A stretch of DNA of 64,000 nucleotides from contig NZ_RYDL01000001.1 in assembly GCF_003968755.1 (NCBI RefSeq), positions 186,001-250,000 on the forward strand. The letters are read 5' to 3'. Positions within the stretch are counted from its first letter, which is position 1. Every line of letters starts with the position of its first letter. Under the pieces are notes generated by a model that had not been told where the DNA came from, did not search any database, and saw only the letters and a program-made list of their open reading frames with translations. Position numbers and translations under genes: made by a program. Positions 8,498-16,611 of this stretch are shown one piece after another. Origin of the DNA: Flavobacterium sp. RSP15. GTDB taxonomy: Bacteria > Bacteroidota > Bacteroidia > Flavobacteriales > Flavobacteriaceae.

Positions 8498-10756
8498 TTA
8501 TAATGCAATTGGTGCTGCAAGGCAACTATCTGGAATGTCAAATGCTTTTACTAATGAGACAGCATCCGGCCTTATTTCCCAGCAAAGCTGATTGACCATC
8601 TTGCGTATGGCTTTTGTTTTTATCCCCTCCATGTAGCCATCTTCAAGATACCAGCCTTTATTTTTCTCCATTTGTGAAAGCGCATACAACTGGCATAATT
8701 TTGTCACTATTTCCTTGTTTTTCTGATCTTCAATAGCTTGTACGGCTTTTTGAAACTGCTCCAGAACAATTCGCTCCAGATATGCCTGAGCCACATCAAT
8801 CATGTGGTGCTGCACCACATTAAAGGCATCATAAGGTTCAAGTCCACCATCAATCAGTTTTTTTAATCGTTTTGCTGCCGATGCCAATATCGTTTTTTCC
8901 CTATATTGAAAGGCATCCAGATGAAAGGCATCCTCTAATAAATGATCCTCATCTGTTTTTCGGGTTATAATAGGATTTTTTTTAGCAATAGCAGTTTTAG
9001 CAGTCTCAAAAACGTAATTTATCATACCCATAGCATCCATTTCTCCAAATGTCTTGCGGAATTCCGACAACCTATTTTTAGCAACTAATTGCATTAATAC
9101 CGTATTATCCCCTTCAAAGGTTGTATAGATTTCGGTATCATTTTTCAAGGCATCGATCCTGTTTTCTGATAGGTATCCTTTGCCACCGCAGGCTTCACGG
9201 CATTCCTGCAAAACAGCAGTAGTACTCCAGGTTGAATACGCTTTCATTCCGGCAGCCAAGGCTTCAATTTCTGGCATTTCAGTTTCTGTTCGTTCTAGGT
9301 ATCTATTTGTCACGTATTGCAACGCAAAATGAATGGCATACGTTTTTGCCAGCAAAGGAAGTAGCCTGCGTTGGTGTATTCTGTAATTTAAGATTGGAAC
9401 TTCTGAACCGCCTTCGGGTCCAAATTGCCTGCGTGAGTCGCTATACTGTATCGCTATTGTTAATCCGGATTTGGCTGCCGCCAAAGCAGATCTCGGAATC
9501 CCAATTCGGCCGCCAACTAAAGTGCCTAACATCGTAAAAAAACGGCGATTGTCACTTGGAATTGGACTTTCAAATTTTCCTTCATCATTTACCGAAGCAA
9601 ATCGATCCAACATGTTTTCTTTTGGAATAACGACATTTTCAAAACGAATGGTACCGTTATCAACGCCATTAAGTCCCATTTTATGTCCGCAATCACTAAT
9701 AGTAATGCCTTTCAGGATTGTACTATTAGTATCCCGTATTGGAACAATAAAGGCATTTACGCCGTAATCCATTTCATCAATAATCAATTTAGCAAATACC
9801 GTAGCCATTTGACCGTGTACTGCCGCATTGCCAATGTATTCTTTCTGCGCCTTTTCATGTGGTGTATGAATGATAAACGTTTGGTTGTCGTGGTTATAAG
9901 TAGCAGTTGTTTCTAATCCTTTTACATTTGAACCGTGATTGGTTTCGGTCATGGCAAAACAGCCGGGCAACTTTAGCGAACCAATATCTTTTAAGTATTT
10001 GCTGTAATGTTTTTCGGTACCTAGTGATTGTATGCTCATTCCCCAAAGCCCGAATTGCACTCCAAATTTAATAACCAGACTTAAATCATGGTAGCTTAAT
10101 GTTTCCATTATAGCAAAATAATCGGCACTATTTTCACCGCCGCCGTATTGCTTAGGATACGCCATATTCCCCAGATTTTCTTTTGCAAGAATTGTGCACC
10201 AATCGTACACTTTTTCACGATATACCGCTGTATCAGTTGAAGTTTCATAGGCAAAATCTGGTCGACTGATGACCGTTTTCACTTTTTTAATAATAGCAGA
10301 CTGTTTGCCATCCAGAATCTGAGTTAGTTTTTCTATGTCGAATGTGTTGATCGTATGATAATTTGAAGTAACGGTTTTTGCCGTTTTTTTTAAATTTGAA
10401 ACGGCTTCTTCACCTAAAATTCCCAAATCGTTTTCCAGTTTCATAAAATCAGTCGCAAGATCTTTGATAACAGAATTTTTTTCTGCAAGTACCATTGAAA
10501 CATCAAATATAGATTTCAGCAGAGGATTCTGATCAATAGCAGTATCTATTTCAAATTTCCACTCCGCAAGTTCTATTCTTGAAGGAGGTCCTGAAACCGT
10601 TACTTTTGAAAGTAGATATTCCTGCTCTTTTCTGGAAATCCATTGTTGTGAACGTATGAACTCTTGCAAAGTAACAAACTCTTTTTGAGTTAAAAGATCG
10701 TCTGACCAAGCAAGGTAAAATAAAGGAATAAAGGCTTTGAGTTTTGAATTTTCCAT
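8498..10756 (-). CDS. Acyl-CoA oxidase / dehydrogenase-like flavoenzyme
   Basis: A 752-residue protein with the acyl-CoA oxidase type layout: a helical N-terminal extension (about 1-150), the acyl-CoA dehydrogenase N and middle domains (motif CFAMTETNHGSNVKG near residue 265, which contacts the flavin), the FAD-binding C-terminal domain (RRQFGPEG, QECREACGGKGYLSENRI) and the oxidase signature TTFEGDNTVL near residue 545, whose Glu is the catalytic base in this family. It is longer than plain acyl-CoA dehydrogenases (about 380) and matches oxidases. It likely performs the first FAD-dependent step of fatty-acid beta-oxidation in the cytoplasm. It stands alone, converging on the porin gene. Whether O2 or an electron-transfer flavoprotein takes the electrons cannot be read from sequence. 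Confidence 0.9.
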   Translation of the reverse strand: MENSKLKAFIPLFYLAWSDDLLTQKEFVTLQEFIRSQQWISRKEQEYLLSKVTVSGPPSRIELAEWKFEIDTAIDQNPLLKSIFDVSMVLAEKNSVIKDLATDFMKLENDLGILGEEAVSNLKKTAKTVTSNYHTINTFDIEKLTQILDGKQSAIIKKVKTVISRPDFAYETSTDTAVYREKVYDWCTILAKENLGNMAYPKQYGGGENSADYFAIMETLSYHDLSLVIKFGVQFGLWGMSIQSLGTEKHYSKYLKDIGSLKLPGCFAMTETNHGSNVKGLETTATYNHDNQTFIIHTPHEKAQKEYIGNAAVHGQMATVFAKLIIDEMDYGVNAFIVPIRDTNSTILKGITISDCGHKMGLNGVDNGTIRFENVVIPKENMLDRFASVNDEGKFESPIPSDNRRFFTMLGTLVGGRIGIPRSALAAAKSGLTIAIQYSDSRRQFGPEGGSEVPILNYRIHQRRLLPLLAKTYAIHFALQYVTNRYLERTETEMPEIEALAAGMKAYSTWSTTAVLQECREACGGKGYLSENRIDALKNDTEIYTTFEGDNTVLMQLVAKNRLSEFRKTFGEMDAMGMINYVFETAKTAIAKKNPIITRKTDEDHLLEDAFHLDAFQYREKTILASAAKRLKKLIDGGLEPYDAFNVVQHHMIDVAQAYLERIVLEQFQKAVQAIEDQKNKEIVTKLCQLYALSQMEKNKGWYLEDGYMEGIKTKAIRKMVNQLCWEIRPDAVSLVKAFDIPDSCLAAPIAL

Positions 10757-10968
10757 AGCACACTTTAATTAAAATAATATTTTCAGTTGGGTTAAGATAG
10801 AAAAAATTAATGAATAAAATGACGTAACAACGGGATACTTCTGTATTTAGAGCGGAAAATAACTCTCAAAAAGTATCAAAAAAATTAGAAAATACTGCAA
10901 TTGGTTTTTCTTTAAGATTCATTAATTTTTATCAAATGAGAAGTATTAGTACTAAAAAAAAAAATTAA

Positions 10969-11901
10969 TTAATTCAAGGTCAAAGCTCCTAAAATTTCTT
11001 CTGATAAAAAAGGACCTCCGGGATATCTGGCCGTATAATCTAAATTCATCCAGATTTGGCCGCGTTCATCAACATGATAAAAGAGTTTTTTTTCTTTGCT
11101 TTCATTTACAAAAAGGATATTTTTAATTAGAAAATTTACTTTTTCTAAATCAGTAACTGAACCAATCAGTATTTCCGGATAAATGTGCCCTTTGGTATGA
11201 ATCAATCGCGGTGTACCACCAATAGCTTTGATACTGGCTGCCATTAATATTGAATGGTCATCGCAATCACCCGAAAAATAAAGTAAGGACTCCGTGGCTG
11301 CTGCTATATAATCCCCGCCTTTTGGATCGCTGACGTAGTTCCACCGATTGTTAATTTCTTTGAAAACTGCAAAACACTGGATAATAGTCCTGTAATCCGA
11401 ATACCCTTTTATATCTTTAAAATGTTTTGACGTTGCCATAATTGCAAAATTTCTAATTTTAGGATTTTGATATTCTATCGCATTAATAATCTTAGATTTA
11501 CTAGGGAAAGGAAGTAGCTTAGCAATGATAATATCTTGCGGATATGGATTGTCTGACATGGTATACATGATAGAATTGTAATCTTCAAAAACGCTGTTAA
11601 ACCCATAATTCCCTATTGTAGAACCATAAATTAAAATTAAAAAATAAAGGATAATACAAAAAAGAATAATCGTTCTCATGAACCGCAAGAGCACTTGAAT
11701 AACGACTATCATTACTATAAACAGAACGACTCTATCAATATTAAGAGGCCAATTTGGGTTGATTAAATTCTGATGTAAGATGATAAAAACCGGAATGGCA
11801 ATCAATATGTTCAGGACAAAAATAATAACGTCGTCCCAAGGTTTTGCAACCTGAAATTTTTGTTTAATTCCTTGAAAATTGATTTTTTTTATTTTTATCA
11901 T
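10969..11901 (-). CDS. Membrane protein with transglutaminase-like domain
   Basis: A 310-residue protein with two or three N-terminal membrane helices (about residues 24-42, 55-72 and 76-95) followed by a transglutaminase-like cysteine-protease fold. The Cys of the triad lies in SGDCDDHSIL (near residue 211), the His in HTKGHIYPE (near 236) and the Asp in WMNLDYTARYPGG (near 287). The family covers peptidases and amide-bond enzymes; the substrate is unknown. It is predicted to be inner-membrane anchored. It follows the substrate-binding protein on the same strand after 20 bases, so the two may share a transcript. Confidence 0.8.
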   Translation of the reverse strand: MIKIKKINFQGIKQKFQVAKPWDDVIIFVLNILIAIPVFIILHQNLINPNWPLNIDRVVLFIVMIVVIQVLLRFMRTIILFCIILYFLILIYGSTIGNYGFNSVFEDYNSIMYTMSDNPYPQDIIIAKLLPFPSKSKIINAIEYQNPKIRNFAIMATSKHFKDIKGYSDYRTIIQCFAVFKEINNRWNYVSDPKGGDYIAAATESLLYFSGDCDDHSILMAASIKAIGGTPRLIHTKGHIYPEILIGSVTDLEKVNFLIKNILFVNESKEKKLFYHVDERGQIWMNLDYTARYPGGPFLSEEILGALTLN

Positions 11902-11921
11902 GGTAGCATAAAAACAATAAT

Positions 11922-12773
11922 CTAGACTGCTTTTACAATGTCTTCAAAAGTACCTTTTTTCTCGATAATTTTAAGTTGAAAAAGCTGATTTTGAATTTTG
12001 TTTAACATTTCAACAGTTAATGGTTTTGGTGACCACTGTGTTAACGACAGCCATTCTTGAATATCTTCTATTTTTTGATGGTAATTTGAAGCCAACGTTT
12101 TGTCAATACTTGGAATGTCTTTGAAATCTTCTGTAGTTTGATTAATGATTGCCAGAATTTTTGAAATAACATCTGAATGTTTTTCAAGAATTTCTTTACG
12201 TACCGCTATTACAAAGCAAGGCCAAGGTGTTGGGCAATCCGCAATTCTACGAAAAATTCCTTTATCGACTAATGGTTTAGTCATGAAGCGTTCCCACATG
12301 AAATAATCAGCCGTTCTATTTGTCAAGGCTTCAACAGCGCCGTCGATAGTATTTACAATTTCAAACTGAAGATTATCTGTTTTCCAACCTTGATTATTGG
12401 CATTGACATAAGCCATTAATTGCGAACCGGAACCCAATCTGGAAATGGCCACTTTGGTGTTTTCTAAGTCGGCTACTGTCTTATAATTGGAGTTTGCTGC
12501 TACGTGAATTCCCCAAATTAATGGACTTTCCACATACAGCTGCACTATTTTACTTGGGTTTCCGGCAACGATATCTTTTACAATTCCTTCGGTTAGGATT
12601 ACGGCGATATCCGTTTCGCCGTCACGGAGCATTTGACACATTTTTCCGGTTCCTTCAGGAACATCAGTCCATTGTAAATCGATATTTTCTTTTTCGAAAT
12701 CTCCGCTTTCTATGGCTAAATGCCAAGGAAGATTAAAATGTTCCGGAACTCCGGCTATTTTTATTGTGTTCAT
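11922..12773 (-). CDS. NMT1/SsuA-like periplasmic-binding-fold protein without signal peptide
   Basis: A 283-residue type II substrate-binding fold related to the SsuA/TauA/NMT1 group (AIESGDFEKENIDLQW, then GETDIAVILTEGIV and ISRLGSGSQLMAYV). Such proteins usually deliver sulfonates, nitrate or thiamine precursors to an ABC importer, but no signal peptide or lipobox is present and no importer genes are nearby. A cytoplasmic sensing or enzymatic role (some relatives are THI5-like or MqnA-like enzymes) is therefore possible. Its start overlaps the stop of the GNAT gene by one base (TAATG), so they are translationally coupled. Confidence 0.8.
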   Translation of the reverse strand: MNTIKIAGVPEHFNLPWHLAIESGDFEKENIDLQWTDVPEGTGKMCQMLRDGETDIAVILTEGIVKDIVAGNPSKIVQLYVESPLIWGIHVAANSNYKTVADLENTKVAISRLGSGSQLMAYVNANNQGWKTDNLQFEIVNTIDGAVEALTNRTADYFMWERFMTKPLVDKGIFRRIADCPTPWPCFVIAVRKEILEKHSDVISKILAIINQTTEDFKDIPSIDKTLASNYHQKIEDIQEWLSLTQWSPKPLTVEMLNKIQNQLFQLKIIEKKGTFEDIVKAV

Positions 12774-13300
12774 TATAGGTTAGGATTTTTTAATTCGTAC
12801 CAATTCCAAGAAACGCCATCTTCCAGATATTGTTCCGTCATTTTTAGTCCAATTTTTTTTAATATTCTGTTTGAGGCAATATTATCCGTGTGTGCTGCGG
12901 CTTCCATAATTTTGATTTTCATTACATTAAAACCATAATCCAGCCATGCAAAACTGGCTTCACTAGCATATCCTTTTCCCCAGAATTTTTCGTTCAACCG
13001 ATAGCCAATGTCATAGAAATGAATTTTGTTATTTACTATTTCAGTGTTGTATTTTAATCCGGCCCAACCAATTAATTCATTCGTTTCTTTCAAAACAACC
13101 ACAAATCGCCCAATATTATTTTGAACGTATTGTGTTCTAACAAGTTCTATATAGGAATGTACTTCGCTAATATCCGTCAATGGTTTGTTCCAAAGATATT
13201 GATGTACCTTAGGATTGCTGTCCATTTCAAATAATGCGTCGGCATCTGAAAATAGCATTTCTCTTAAAATTAATCGGTCGGTTTCTAAAATAAGATTCAT
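12773..13300 (-). CDS. GNAT-family N-acetyltransferase, RimJ/RimL type
   Basis: A 175-residue protein of the RimJ/RimL branch of GNAT acetyltransferases, beginning with the typical ETDRLILREM strand and carrying the acetyl-CoA loop in GYRLNEKFWGKGYASEA (about residues 96-112) and the HTDNIASNRILKKIG motif near 140. The family acetylates ribosomal-protein N termini, antibiotics or small amines; the target here is unknown. It is coupled to the substrate-binding protein gene by a TAATG overlap. Confidence 0.88.
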   Translation of the reverse strand: MNLILETDRLILREMLFSDADALFEMDSNPKVHQYLWNKPLTDISEVHSYIELVRTQYVQNNIGRFVVVLKETNELIGWAGLKYNTEIVNNKIHFYDIGYRLNEKFWGKGYASEASFAWLDYGFNVMKIKIMEAAAHTDNIASNRILKKIGLKMTEQYLEDGVSWNWYELKNPNL

Positions 13301-13329
13301 GTTTTATTAGAAATTTCATGGTTAACGAT

Positions 13330-13453
13330 TTAGTCTGATAGCAGTGGTATTATGTCATTGCGAGGAACGAAGCACTCACATCATGAGATTGCTTCGTTCC
13401 TCGCAATGACATTCACCAAAAAAGATACAGTGCGGGAAATAGCTCCTAAAATC
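13330..13453. repeat. Composite palindromic repeat with perfect 22-bp inverted arms
   Basis: The core is tgtcattgcgaggaacgaag plus ca at 13353-13374 and its exact reverse complement at 13390-13411, separated by 15 bases. Outside are gatagcagtgg (13337-13347) and a gcgggaaatagctcctaaaat box (13433-13453) also found at 7149-7238. The core therefore looks inserted into the loop of another repeat. The right edge reaches the stop codon of the SDR gene. Confidence 0.85.
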
Positions 13454-14576
13454 ACACATTTATATCTTTAAAATTATTCAATTTTGCATACCGAATCATA
13501 TTAGTGAAGGCTTCCTGATCTAGTTTGGGTATTTCCAGAATGGAGTTCAACAAAGTGGTATCGTATTCGTTGGCAGCTGTAGTAAAATACGGATTTAAAT
13601 GTTTGCCAATGCTTTCATAATACAGTTTTTCGATGGTGTTTTTGTATTTGAAGTCAAACGAATTTTGTATTAAGGTAAAATTGGTATAGCCCACTTCCCT
13701 CATGATTAACTGTAATCCATCTGCCATATTGAAACTTTTATGATGTACAATATTAAGCTGTTCAATATCTTCTCTTTCAAAGGTATTTACAATCACTTTT
13801 GCCACATAATCAACAGGAATAATATTCAAAACAGTATCTTCATTGATAATAAAACGTACATTTTCTTGTTCACCTTTTCGTTGAGAGGTAAAATGGAAAA
13901 ATTTTGCCAAAAGGTAAAAAACCATATATTTTGAAATAAAAAACTGGTTTTCTGTTCCTAACATTTTGCCACCAATGACACTTGGACGCAGAATTTGGAA
14001 GGGTAAATCAATTTTTTTACATTCTTGGGCTATAAAATTTTCAGAATGGAATTTAGCATTTTCATACGCATTGCGATGCTCTGGTTCAAATCCTAAACTA
14101 TGAAAATCATTATCAATTAATCCTTTTCGGTTTCCAGAAGAAAAAGCAGTTCCGATGTAAATAAACTTTTTTATGAAAGGATGAAATAGATTAAAAAGGG
14201 ATTTTGTGATTTTGGTATTTTCTTCAAAAATTTTTTCACGTTGTTCTTCATCGGTGGATAGATTCACAAATCCAGCTGAATGGATAAAATAAGCATCTTT
14301 TATTTGGCTTGAAAAAGTGTCCTGAATGACAGCCAAATCAACATCGATGATTTCAATGTATTGGTGCAGTTTTGCTGTGCCTTTATCTTTTATAACTTTA
14401 GGCGTATAATTGCTGGATAAAAGTTCGTTTATTCTATCTACAGCGGAGTTTTTACCTTTATTTCGTGCAATAATAAATAGTTTTCCATCAATTTTAGTAT
14501 TGATGAAAAGCTCTAGAATTTCATACATAATATGAGATCCCAAAACTCCTGTTGCACCTGTAAGTATTATTTTCAT
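13452..14576 (-). CDS. NAD(P)-binding SDR protein, thioester-reductase / male-sterility type
   Basis: A 374-residue extended SDR. The nucleotide-binding glycine motif GATGVLGSHI is at residues 7-16, a GTAF segment precedes the NAYENAKF motif (catalytic Tyr-x3-Lys near residue 170), and the length and the LRPSVIGGK segment fit the NAD_binding_4 group, whose members reduce acyl thioesters to aldehydes or alcohols. No carrier or adenylation domain is fused and no acyl-carrier gene is adjacent, so the substrate could be a free acyl-CoA or acyl-ACP. A nucleotide-sugar epimerase role is the alternative. Confidence 0.78.
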   Translation of the reverse strand: MKIILTGATGVLGSHIMYEILELFINTKIDGKLFIIARNKGKNSAVDRINELLSSNYTPKVIKDKGTAKLHQYIEIIDVDLAVIQDTFSSQIKDAYFIHSAGFVNLSTDEEQREKIFEENTKITKSLFNLFHPFIKKFIYIGTAFSSGNRKGLIDNDFHSLGFEPEHRNAYENAKFHSENFIAQECKKIDLPFQILRPSVIGGKMLGTENQFFISKYMVFYLLAKFFHFTSQRKGEQENVRFIINEDTVLNIIPVDYVAKVIVNTFEREDIEQLNIVHHKSFNMADGLQLIMREVGYTNFTLIQNSFDFKYKNTIEKLYYESIGKHLNPYFTTAANEYDTTLLNSILEIPKLDQEAFTNMIRYAKLNNFKDINV

Positions 14577-14670
14577 TATTGTTTTGTTGTAAAAGCAAAG
14601 GTAGTTTTAAATACTAAATATTTCAGGTTTAAAGTTGCATAGAGTTTTTGAAATAGTCAATCAATACTTA

Positions 14671-15051
14671 TCAACCTTTTACTTTCAAATCAGAAACAAC
14701 AATTCGGAATCCGTCAGGATCAAGAAACATTTTTCCGTTTTTATTCCAATATGGATTTTTTGAAGTTATAATTGAAATATTATTATCTAAAAGTCTATTT
14801 ATAAATTGATTATATTCTGAAATTGTTTTAGAGTAGAGCACTGTAACATCATCTTGATCAAAAGTATGATCGGCTTTTGCATCAGATTGTGTAAATTCAA
14901 AATGCCAATCTAGTTTTGGTTTTCCAATAAAAATTCCATTATAATTGTTATGGTTTTGAAAACCTCCAAGACGTTCAAAACCAAGAATGTTAACATAAAA
15001 ATCTTCTATTTTTTCTAAATCGTCGGTGTGTCTTGCAATACGTAAGTTCAT
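14671..15051 (-). CDS. VOC (glyoxalase/dioxygenase fold) protein
   Basis: A 126-residue single-domain vicinal-oxygen-chelate protein. The beta-alpha-beta-beta-beta repeats begin with RIARHTDDLEKIEDFYVNILGF and end with MFLDPDGFRIVVSD, the usual C-terminal strand. Such proteins act as dimers on small molecules (glyoxalase, fosfomycin resistance, isomerases); too few features are visible to say which. It is a single gene between the SDR and nucleoside phosphorylase genes. Confidence 0.8.
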   Translation of the reverse strand: MNLRIARHTDDLEKIEDFYVNILGFERLGGFQNHNNYNGIFIGKPKLDWHFEFTQSDAKADHTFDQDDVTVLYSKTISEYNQFINRLLDNNISIITSKNPYWNKNGKMFLDPDGFRIVVSDLKVKG

Positions 15052-15104
15052 GTTTTTATAAATCTGAGATCAAAAATTGTTAATCTGCATTCTTAAATCA
15101 AAAG

Positions 15105-15971
15105 CTATTTACTCAATTTATCCAGCGTATACGCAATCAATTCATCTACCGCTTTGTAAGGATCTTCACTAAATGTTCCCGAAGCACGATTTGCAATTAT
15201 TGCATTTAATGACAAAGCATTATGTCCTAGAAGGCTTGAAAGTCCATAAATTGCTGCGGTTTCCATTTCTAGATTAGTAATTTGGTTGTCACCGAATTTA
15301 AAATTATCCATTTTAGAATTTAATGCTTCATCTTGAATATTCAAACGCAACACGCGACCTTGAGGACCATAAAAACCACCTGCAGTTGCGGTAATTCCTT
15401 TGTGCATTTTATTGCTTTCGATTATTTTTTCCAATTTTTCGGAACATGCAATTACGTATGGTTTTCCTTTTCGTAAATCCCAATTGGTGTGTTTTACAAA
15501 AGCATCTTCCATTTCAAGATTCGAAACTTCGTCAATCAAATAGGAGCGGAGCATATTGTCCAAACCTAATCCGAATTTTGATAGTACAAAACTGTCTACA
15601 GGAATATCCGCTTGTAAAGAACCCGAAGTTCCAATTCGGATGATATTCAATGAAGTTAGCTTTTCTTTTGGCTGACGGGTTTCCAGATCAATATTGACTA
15701 AAGCGTCCAATTCGTTAATAACGATATCAATATTGTCAGGACCAATTCCTGTGGACATTACAGTAATTCGTTTGCCTTTGAAAATCCCGGTTTGGGTTTT
15801 GAATTCTCTTTTTTGTGTCGAAAATTCAATACTGTCAAAAAACTGTGTGATTTTCTCCACGCGATTTTGATCTCCTACAAAGAGGATATCGTGTGCAATA
15901 TGTTCTGGTTTTAAATTCAAATGGTAAACGCTACCGTCTGGATTTAATATTAATTCGGATGATTGTATCAT
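15105..15971 (-). CDS. Nucleoside phosphorylase (uridine phosphorylase / PNP-UDP family)
   Basis: A 288-residue PNP/UDP-family enzyme that splits nucleosides with phosphate to base and ribose-1-phosphate in salvage. Visible motifs are VMSTGIGPDNIDI (phosphate-binding region), IRIGTSGSLQ and NLEMETAAIYGLSSLLGH, the family's nucleoside-binding Glu-Met-Glu segment. Uridine is the most likely substrate by similarity of layout, but purine specificity is not excluded. The start at 15971 gives the expected N-terminal LNPDGSVYHLNLKPEHI. Confidence 0.85.
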   Translation of the reverse strand: MIQSSELILNPDGSVYHLNLKPEHIAHDILFVGDQNRVEKITQFFDSIEFSTQKREFKTQTGIFKGKRITVMSTGIGPDNIDIVINELDALVNIDLETRQPKEKLTSLNIIRIGTSGSLQADIPVDSFVLSKFGLGLDNMLRSYLIDEVSNLEMEDAFVKHTNWDLRKGKPYVIACSEKLEKIIESNKMHKGITATAGGFYGPQGRVLRLNIQDEALNSKMDNFKFGDNQITNLEMETAAIYGLSSLLGHNALSLNAIIANRASGTFSEDPYKAVDELIAYTLDKLSK

Positions 15972-16024
15972 AGTTTTTTTGTTTAAATGTTTAAGGTTTC
16001 AAGTTGCTCAACTGAATACTAATA

Positions 16025-16034
16025 ACTGAACACT
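16025..16034. repeat. Short copy of the actgaacact repeat
   Basis: The 10-mer actgaacact, arm of the inverted repeat at 61697-61741, also appears here and inverted at 28091-28100. All copies lie in intergenic DNA, which suggests remnants of one dispersed element. The 10-base match alone is weak. Confidence 0.35.
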
Positions 16035-16038
16035 TTTT

Positions 16039-16368
16039 CTAACCTCCAACACGTTTTACTTTAAAGCCTTTTTCTTTTAAAATAATCATTATTTTATCGC
16101 GATAATCCCCCTGAATAATAATAGAATCATCTTTAAAAGTTCCGCCAACACTCAATTTGGTTTTGATTTCCTTAGCAAGAACTTTAAAATCGGCGTCGGT
16201 TCCTTCATAACCCTCAATTATAGTGGTTGCTTTTCCTTTTCGTTTTTCGAATTTGCAAATCATAGGCTCCTTTTGAACGTATAATTCGTGTGTCATTTCT
16301 TCAATCGGCTCGTCAGGCGATGGTTCGTGATCTGGAAAAAGGTTTTTTAATTGGTCTTGTAAGTCCAT
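16039..16368 (-). CDS. SUI1/eIF1-like translation factor (YciH type)
   Basis: A 109-residue protein whose second half is a SUI1 domain: KRKGKATTIIEGYEGTDAD followed by AKEIKTKLSVGGTFKDDSIIIQGDYRDKI. This is the bacterial YciH family related to eukaryotic initiation factor eIF1, thought to influence start-codon selection or initiation on the 30S subunit. The first 30 residues are acidic and variable. Single gene, cytoplasmic. Confidence 0.9.
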   Translation of the reverse strand: MDLQDQLKNLFPDHEPSPDEPIEEMTHELYVQKEPMICKFEKRKGKATTIIEGYEGTDADFKVLAKEIKTKLSVGGTFKDDSIIIQGDYRDKIMIILKEKGFKVKRVGG

Positions 16369-16384
16369 ATTATATTTAAATTAT

Positions 16385-16516
16385 TTTTTACCACATAGAA
16401 TCATAGCCATATTTTATAGAATGAGGCGTTTTACTTTTTTACAGTAAAACATTGCTATGTAAATTCAAAAATGGTTTGTATTATTCTGTTCTATCTATGT
16501 TTCTATGTGGTTAAAA
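16385..16516. repeat. Inverted repeat element built on accacatagaatcatag arms
   Basis: The left arm tttttaccacatagaatcat at about 16385-16404 and the right arm ctatctatgtttctatgtgg at 16491-16510 (then ttaaaa) are inverted copies, enclosing about 85 bases that include a smaller gttttac/gtaaaac hairpin at 16429-16450. The whole gap between yciH and the oxygenase gene is occupied by it. No transposase is encoded. Confidence 0.75.
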
Positions 16517-16557
16517 TTATGCTGTTTTTCTTTAAGTCTCCACCATTAAAAAAAAAC

Positions 16558-16589
16558 AAAAGACATTAAGCATACACTTAATGTCTTTT
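16558..16589 (-). terminator. Bidirectional rho-independent terminator
   Basis: A perfect 13-bp stem (16558-16570 with 16577-16589), 6-base loop, with an A run on its left side that reads as a T run for the minus-strand oxygenase gene ending at 16612. Confidence 0.85.
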
Positions 16590-16611
16590 GGTATCTGAAG
16601 TAAATTTAAGT

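Noticed and set aside
8498..10756. Plus-strand open frames opposite the acyl-CoA oxidase gene
   Set aside because: They are out-of-frame shadows of a well-conserved flavoenzyme on the minus strand.
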